Shown: positions 59,801 to 64,000 of the stretch, piece by piece
How positions within the stretch are numbered: position 1 is the stretch's first letter
How the letters are laid out: each line of letters begins with the position of its first letter
Source of the DNA: Jackrogersella multiformis
Taxonomy: Eukaryota > Ascomycota > Sordariomycetes > Xylariales > Hypoxylaceae
Direction: 5' to 3'
Assembly: GCA_902806575.1 (NCBI GenBank)
Contig: CADCXD010000007.1
Location: 248,001-312,000 of the forward strand
DNA: 64,000 nucleotides
The notes under the pieces: model-generated
What the model saw: only the letters and a program-made list of their open reading frames with translations
What the model was told of the DNA's origin: nothing
Databases searched by the model: none
Program-made: the position numbers and the translations under genes

Positions 59801-60015
59801 GTAAGTACACTAGACACGAGCGCATACTGGGTATGATTAATACAGCTAGCTAACTTGCCTAGGTCCTCGATGAAGCGCATGAACCTCTTGAAGCTATGGG
59901 CTTCGAAGTCCAACAGACGTTCGATGAAATTACAAATTCACCAGAGAACGTAAGTATCATGCCTGCCTAAATCTTGATATAGTGTACATTTGCTGATCTC
60001 TAGGATCTGAGATAG
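56864..60015 (+). CDS. nag3: GH3 N-acetylglucosaminidase-like protein fused to GNAT acetyltransferase domains (Nag3 type)
   Basis: Exons are 56864-56913, 57046-57164, 57256-58524, 58575-59800, 59863-59949 and 60004-60015 (920 aa). Residues 17-480 form a GH3 barrel of the NagZ/Nag3 group: LLIALDQENGGV (81-92), GKHFPSYG (186-193) and the nucleophile loop GVAISECLEM (270-279). The second half (about 590-720 and 770-910) resembles GNAT acetyltransferases, with ALFVDPTKRNVSIGRSLHRR as the acetyl-CoA loop region. The two halves lie in different frames, joined by a 50-nt intron (58525-58574; GTCAGG donor, GGCTAAC branch site, CCCAG acceptor) that restores RPVHEN. No signal peptide is seen, so action on imported GlcNAc compounds is likely. 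Retaining the last intron would end the protein at 59970 instead. It neighbours the deacetylase and the Ndt80 regulator. Confidence 0.9.
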
Positions 60016-61831
60016 TGGTCTGATTTAAGTTGAACGATTCCTTCTTTGGGCAACAAGAGGACAAGACTATCGAATGAATAAATGACTGTATGATCGATCC
60101 TTCACCGAGCCTCCTATTGTGCACCCCTTTCCCCCTGATGAGAGGTGGATTGTAGGTGGGGGCCCTGAAGTGCAATGTGTCTATCTGCCCCAACAATAGT
60201 TTCGAGGCATATTGCTGCTCTCTGGTTTTATATATTTGGGGTGAGCAAGCCGGAGTTTGAGGCTTATGAATCTTGCTTCTATCCAATCACGATCGAATCT
60301 TTAAAGATTTTGAATCCTAAAATGTACATTGCCGATTGAGTTTTAAGCCCCCCGTTGTTCCTTGTTGGCTACCTACCAGTAGGCATTCCTGTTTAAAAAT
60401 AGAAGCGCGGCGTACTACAGTACCGCCACCCGATTATCGTCCCGTTTAGGACTTGATCTTCACGACGAATCTGTTCTGTGGGACGTGGAGATAAGAGAAT
60501 TCTTTGCATTACAACGCGATCGAGGTCGATATGTAAGGACATGTAAAGAATATGTAAGAATATGTGAAGACGGACGCACATGCAAGAGAAGCACCGAGTG
60601 TCTGGTTTGAAGGCAGGCAATTAATGGCAGATGACAGATACAGCTGTTCGGCAATGTGGTGGGCGATAACTCCAGGGGGCAGAGGGGGCAGAGGGGGTTA
60701 TCAAGGCCGCAGACGAAGGCCTGTCTGTCACCCCACCCGCGATTTCTTTTTAACTTGTTCCAGAAGGTAGAAATTGTTGCTGCAGAATCGATGCCCCCTT
60801 CATCCATAGACCATTACCTACCTAGGTAGATACTGAGGAGCAAAGGCCGATAAACTACCTTAGGTACCTAAGGTATCGGTAGGTATTCGGGGTTTAGCAC
60901 ATACTCACTGCCAACTACCTAGCAGTAGTCTATCTAACAGTAATAATTGCCAACACCCCCCAAAAAGGATCCCGAGGAACCCCTATCGAGCACATTTGAG
61001 CAACCTCCGGTATACTACAACCGAGTTCCGCCTTAGGCCCAGGCACCAAGCCGCTACAGGTATCGTGCTTGTGCTCATCGGTGCTCATTGGTGTGTATGG
61101 ATGTTATTGAACGGTCCTGGGCTGCTGGGGGTCCTGGGGTCCTAGGGTCCTGGCTCTTGGCTCTTCGATTCTCGAGCTACTAGTTAGTAGGTTAACCCGG
61201 TCCCAAGCACATTAATAAATTACTGTTACCTATTATTATTTTATTATTATGATTATTATTTATTATTTTTCCTACTACGGAATACATACTACCAATGTAG
61301 GTATGTAGGTTTTTTTTTTCTCACCTAGTAGACCAGCCCCCGGCCACGGCGGATTTATGTATTCCATTTTCATTTCTCCACCCGCTAGGTTAGAACTTGG
61401 ACCCCAAGTTGGACATTGACTTGGCCATTGAATGTGCTCGCGCCTCCACTCTCCGCTACGCTACATAGTACGCTCTCCTCTTGAGTCCTCTCGCTACCAT
61501 TAGCTAGCACCGCAAAGTAGATACATTCCTGTTTCCAACTTCAGCGAACTAGACAGCGAACCATCAAGCTGCTAAAATAATTCCCACCGCACTCTCGACC
61601 ACTTACTGTCGACACTCCACTTAATCTCGCAACGGTGTGAATGGTGAATAAAGTTAAGCTCGATTTCGGAATCCCATTGGGGTGGGCTCAAGCCTCGCCT
61701 CGCCTCGCTCCGTTATCTTAGGTCTAGGTCTGCCTACGTCTACGTCAGCCGCCGCTGTCAGCAGTAAGCAGCAGCAGATTAAAACTTCCAACTCCGGCCG
61801 GCGCGTAGGGTATTAAGCCCTTTACGATGCG
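60016..61831. other. 1.8-kb region between GH3-GNAT and the Ndt80-type regulator
   Basis: GH3-GNAT 3' flank and regulator promoter. It holds one exact TACCTAGGTA (60819), three GGGGGCAGA-type units at 60674-60697, GGGTCCTG repeats at about 61125-61153, a TAT-rich run at 61230-61270, and CTCGC repeats near 61690-61705. No gene was recognised. Confidence 0.5.
61230..61270 (+). repeat. TAT/TTA microsatellite
   Basis: Imperfect (TAT)n with TTATTATTAT cores runs over 40 bp in the upstream region of the Ndt80-type gene. Confidence 0.75.
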
Positions 61832-63698
61832 ATGGCAACTTTCAACTCCATGCCGGCGCTGCAGTCAGGCGCCAGCCCGGGAGACGCCATGGGATTAAAT
61901 TCTATGTCGGGATCCGGCGGCCTAGGTATCGAGCCCTTCGATCCCGATCTTAACTTCGACGGTTCAATGCTGTAAGTTGTAACCCGGTGGGCGCATTTCC
62001 CCAAGAAAGAGATTGCTGCGCGGATGCGGTGAATGGTTGTGCGTATTGTTCGCGGCATCGATGGGAGTAGCACGTGTGAGAAGTAATAAGTAATGCTAAG
62101 ACCTTGATGAATAGAGAAAGCGTCAATGGCAGTTTACCTCCTTTACCCTTCACACCCTCCTACGACTTCGAGACCTTCTCCACAACTTTCGAAGACCCCT
62201 TTAACTACTCTAAACCCTACGAGGCTACGCCGCACACCGAGGACTTCCACGATGAAGGCTCATCCCCGCAGCAGCCGGACGATAAGCTACTTAGCTTTTC
62301 TGCGATGGCCGTGAAGGCTACGCCCTTGGACGATGCGCTCGGTGCGTATTCCGAAGTCAATATGTCGGCCGAGCTATACGGCATGTTCTTCGTCGCCGAG
62401 GATGTGTTCGGCGGTGAATTGACCGGCCGACCCCTGGAGTTAACGTGTTACCGGCGGAATCTGTGGCAATGCTCGGGGCAGATAACCATGCCGCGGCACT
62501 GCACGCAGGTCATGAACGAGCAGGGCCGCACAATACCGATTGTCGAGTTCTACGCTTCAGTATCGGCCAAGGAGAGCATCGAGGGCAAGTCCACCGAGAT
62601 CATCTCCATCCCGTGGAAAAGCAGCAACCCGGTCCTCGGAGAAGGGCAGGAGACAAAAGTCGCCAGCGCCCCGCCCAAGATCGCCCTCGACCTGAGCGGC
62701 GGCCAGGAGGTCGACGGCCACCGTGTCAGCATACCGGTCTCGTGGAAGCGGCTGCAGTTCAAGAGCGCGACGGCGAATAACGGGCGCCGGAAAGGACTGC
62801 AGCAGCACTACGTCGTGCAGATCAGCCTGCTGGGGAAGATGAAGACGGGAGGCGAGTATATGAAGATCGCCGAGATCCAGAGCGGGCCGGTGATCGTGCG
62901 TGGACGAAGCCCGCGGAACTTCGATAGCAGAAAAGACGTCCCCCTCTCCAGCGAGAAGAAGGCGTCCGGCGGCGTGGAGCGAACGCGGACGCACAGCGAC
63001 GGAGGTTCGACGGCGAACTTGAAGACGGAGCGGTCGGACTCCACACATAACTTACACCACTACTCATCACCATCACTAGGCAGCTCGGCGACGGGATCCT
63101 CCTGGGGGGGCCCTTCAACACCCGCATACGGCGGCAGCGGACAAGCAAATACGCAAGCCCACCCGGCCAAGAAAATCGCCCTCTCGCCCAACATAAACCG
63201 GCCGCCAGTACCAGCCTGGGGCAAGGAGTCCTCTTACTCGAATAAGACGCAGTCGCTAAGCAGCCACACGAAAAACAATAGCAGCCACAATAACAACAAC
63301 AATTCCGCCGCCCCATCCGTACCCATCAACCTATCCCTATCGGAGGACGAGCGGAGCCCCAACAACCGGTCCAACTCGGACTCTCTCACCAGCCCGAGGC
63401 TGCACCGGACGTCTACAAGCCACGGCGCGGGCGGCAGCCCGATAGAAGAGGAGGAGGAATTATACGAGTACTTCCCGCTTAGCGTGGACGACTGGTACGT
63501 CTTATCCTCTGTCTCTCTCCTCCCTCCCCTCCCCTCCCCTGAGACCCAATACGTGGGCTACCGCTAACAATCCCGAACAGGACGCCCCTCGTGGACACGG
63601 TATACCGGCCGCACATCGTCCACCACATCGCGGTGCCGCAAGAGATCAAGGCGCAGCAGATCCGGAACAAGTCCAAGCGGTACTTCTCCGCGGAGTGA
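61832..63698 (+). CDS. ron1: Ndt80/PhoG-family transcription factor, RON1 type
   Basis: Exons are 61832-61971, 62115-63494 and 63581-63698 (545 aa). An Ndt80/PhoG-type Ig-fold DNA-binding domain spans about residues 130-320. Landmarks are LTCYRRNLWQCSGQITMP (156-173), IPVSWKRLQFKSATANNGRR (252-271), HYVVQISLLGKM and the hallmark IVRGRSPRNFDSRKD (307-321). The C-terminal part is Ser/Asn-rich low complexity, but the last segment (WTPLVDTVYRPHIVHHI, then KRYFSAE) is non-random. Fungi carry several Ndt80 paralogues (VIB-1/XprG, meiotic, and RON1). Its place beside the deacetylase and GH3-GNAT genes points to RON1, the regulator of GlcNAc catabolism in Trichoderma. The first exon is short and ends in CT before GTAAGT. 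Confidence 0.9.
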
Positions 63699-64000
63699 AT
63701 ACTTTCCTGCCTAACCGATATACCGATATGCCTTACGCGGACATGAGCGCTGCGCCCTTCTTCAGCTTCGGCGATGCGTATGCGGATGGACACGCGCCTT
63801 TGTGTTGAGAAGAAAGGAGGGAAGGGAAAGGCAAGGAAAGGAAGAAGCAAAAAACCCGGCGAGTCGGTTCGGAGTGGGGCGAGGGATGGGCAGGCAGGCA
63901 TTCTATCTATCTATCTATCTATCTATATTCACGATAATCAAGCGAGCAGGCGAGCGGAATTGCGCTGAACGGATCGACGAACGACGGCATGACATAACAC
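63699..64000. other. 3' flank of the Ndt80-type gene
   Basis: Non-coding to the right edge, with a (CTAT)6 microsatellite at 63903-63926. Confidence 0.5.
63903..63926 (+). repeat. (CTAT)6 microsatellite
   Basis: Six perfect CTAT units lie about 200 bp after the regulator stop codon. Confidence 0.9.

Overview
The window is nuclear DNA of a filamentous ascomycete (Pezizomycotina, probably a Sordariomycete). The evidence is short introns of about 50-150 nt with GTRAGT-type donors, CTAAC-like branch sites and YAG acceptors in nearly every gene, and typically fungal gene families: SREBP with a C-terminal membrane half, Mam3, Kha1, Srs2, and an Ndt80-like regulator beside GlcNAc genes. Gene models below were spliced by hand, and in every model the exon phases add up. 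No tRNA, rRNA, CRISPR, intact transposon or viral gene was found.

Layout. (1) 1-16.9 kb, gene-rich: 5' part of a 2-oxoglutarate/Fe(II) oxygenase (-), a Mam3-type CNNM/CBS membrane protein (-), a carboxymuconate-cyclase-like enzyme (-) head to head with an intradiol ring-cleavage dioxygenase (+), a secreted protein with six Cys-rich repeats (-), and a Kha1-like K+/H+ antiporter (+). (2) 16.9-33.7 kb: a 16.8-kb stretch with no supportable intact gene, holding simple repeats, hairpins and at most relics. (3) 33.7-50 kb, sparse: a bZIP factor (+), a short CIA30-domain protein (+), the SREBP sterol/hypoxia regulator (-), and a single-pass membrane protein with a proline/serine-rich tail (-). (4) 50.6-63.7 kb: the Srs2 DNA helicase (+), then a GlcNAc-catabolism group made of GlcNAc-6-phosphate deacetylase (-), a GH3-GNAT fusion protein of the Nag3 type (+) and an Ndt80/PhoG-family regulator of the RON1 type (+).

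Two functional groups stand out. The dioxygenase/cyclase pair shares a 1.48-kb divergent promoter and would open and then lactonise an aromatic ring. The deacetylase/GH3-GNAT/Ndt80 trio matches the core of the GlcNAc cluster known from Trichoderma; transporter, kinase and deaminase genes are not in the window and may lie beyond 64 kb or elsewhere. The most striking non-coding signal is a 10-bp palindrome, TACCTAGGTA, with 28 exact copies found by eye, all outside coding exons, where far less than one is expected by chance.
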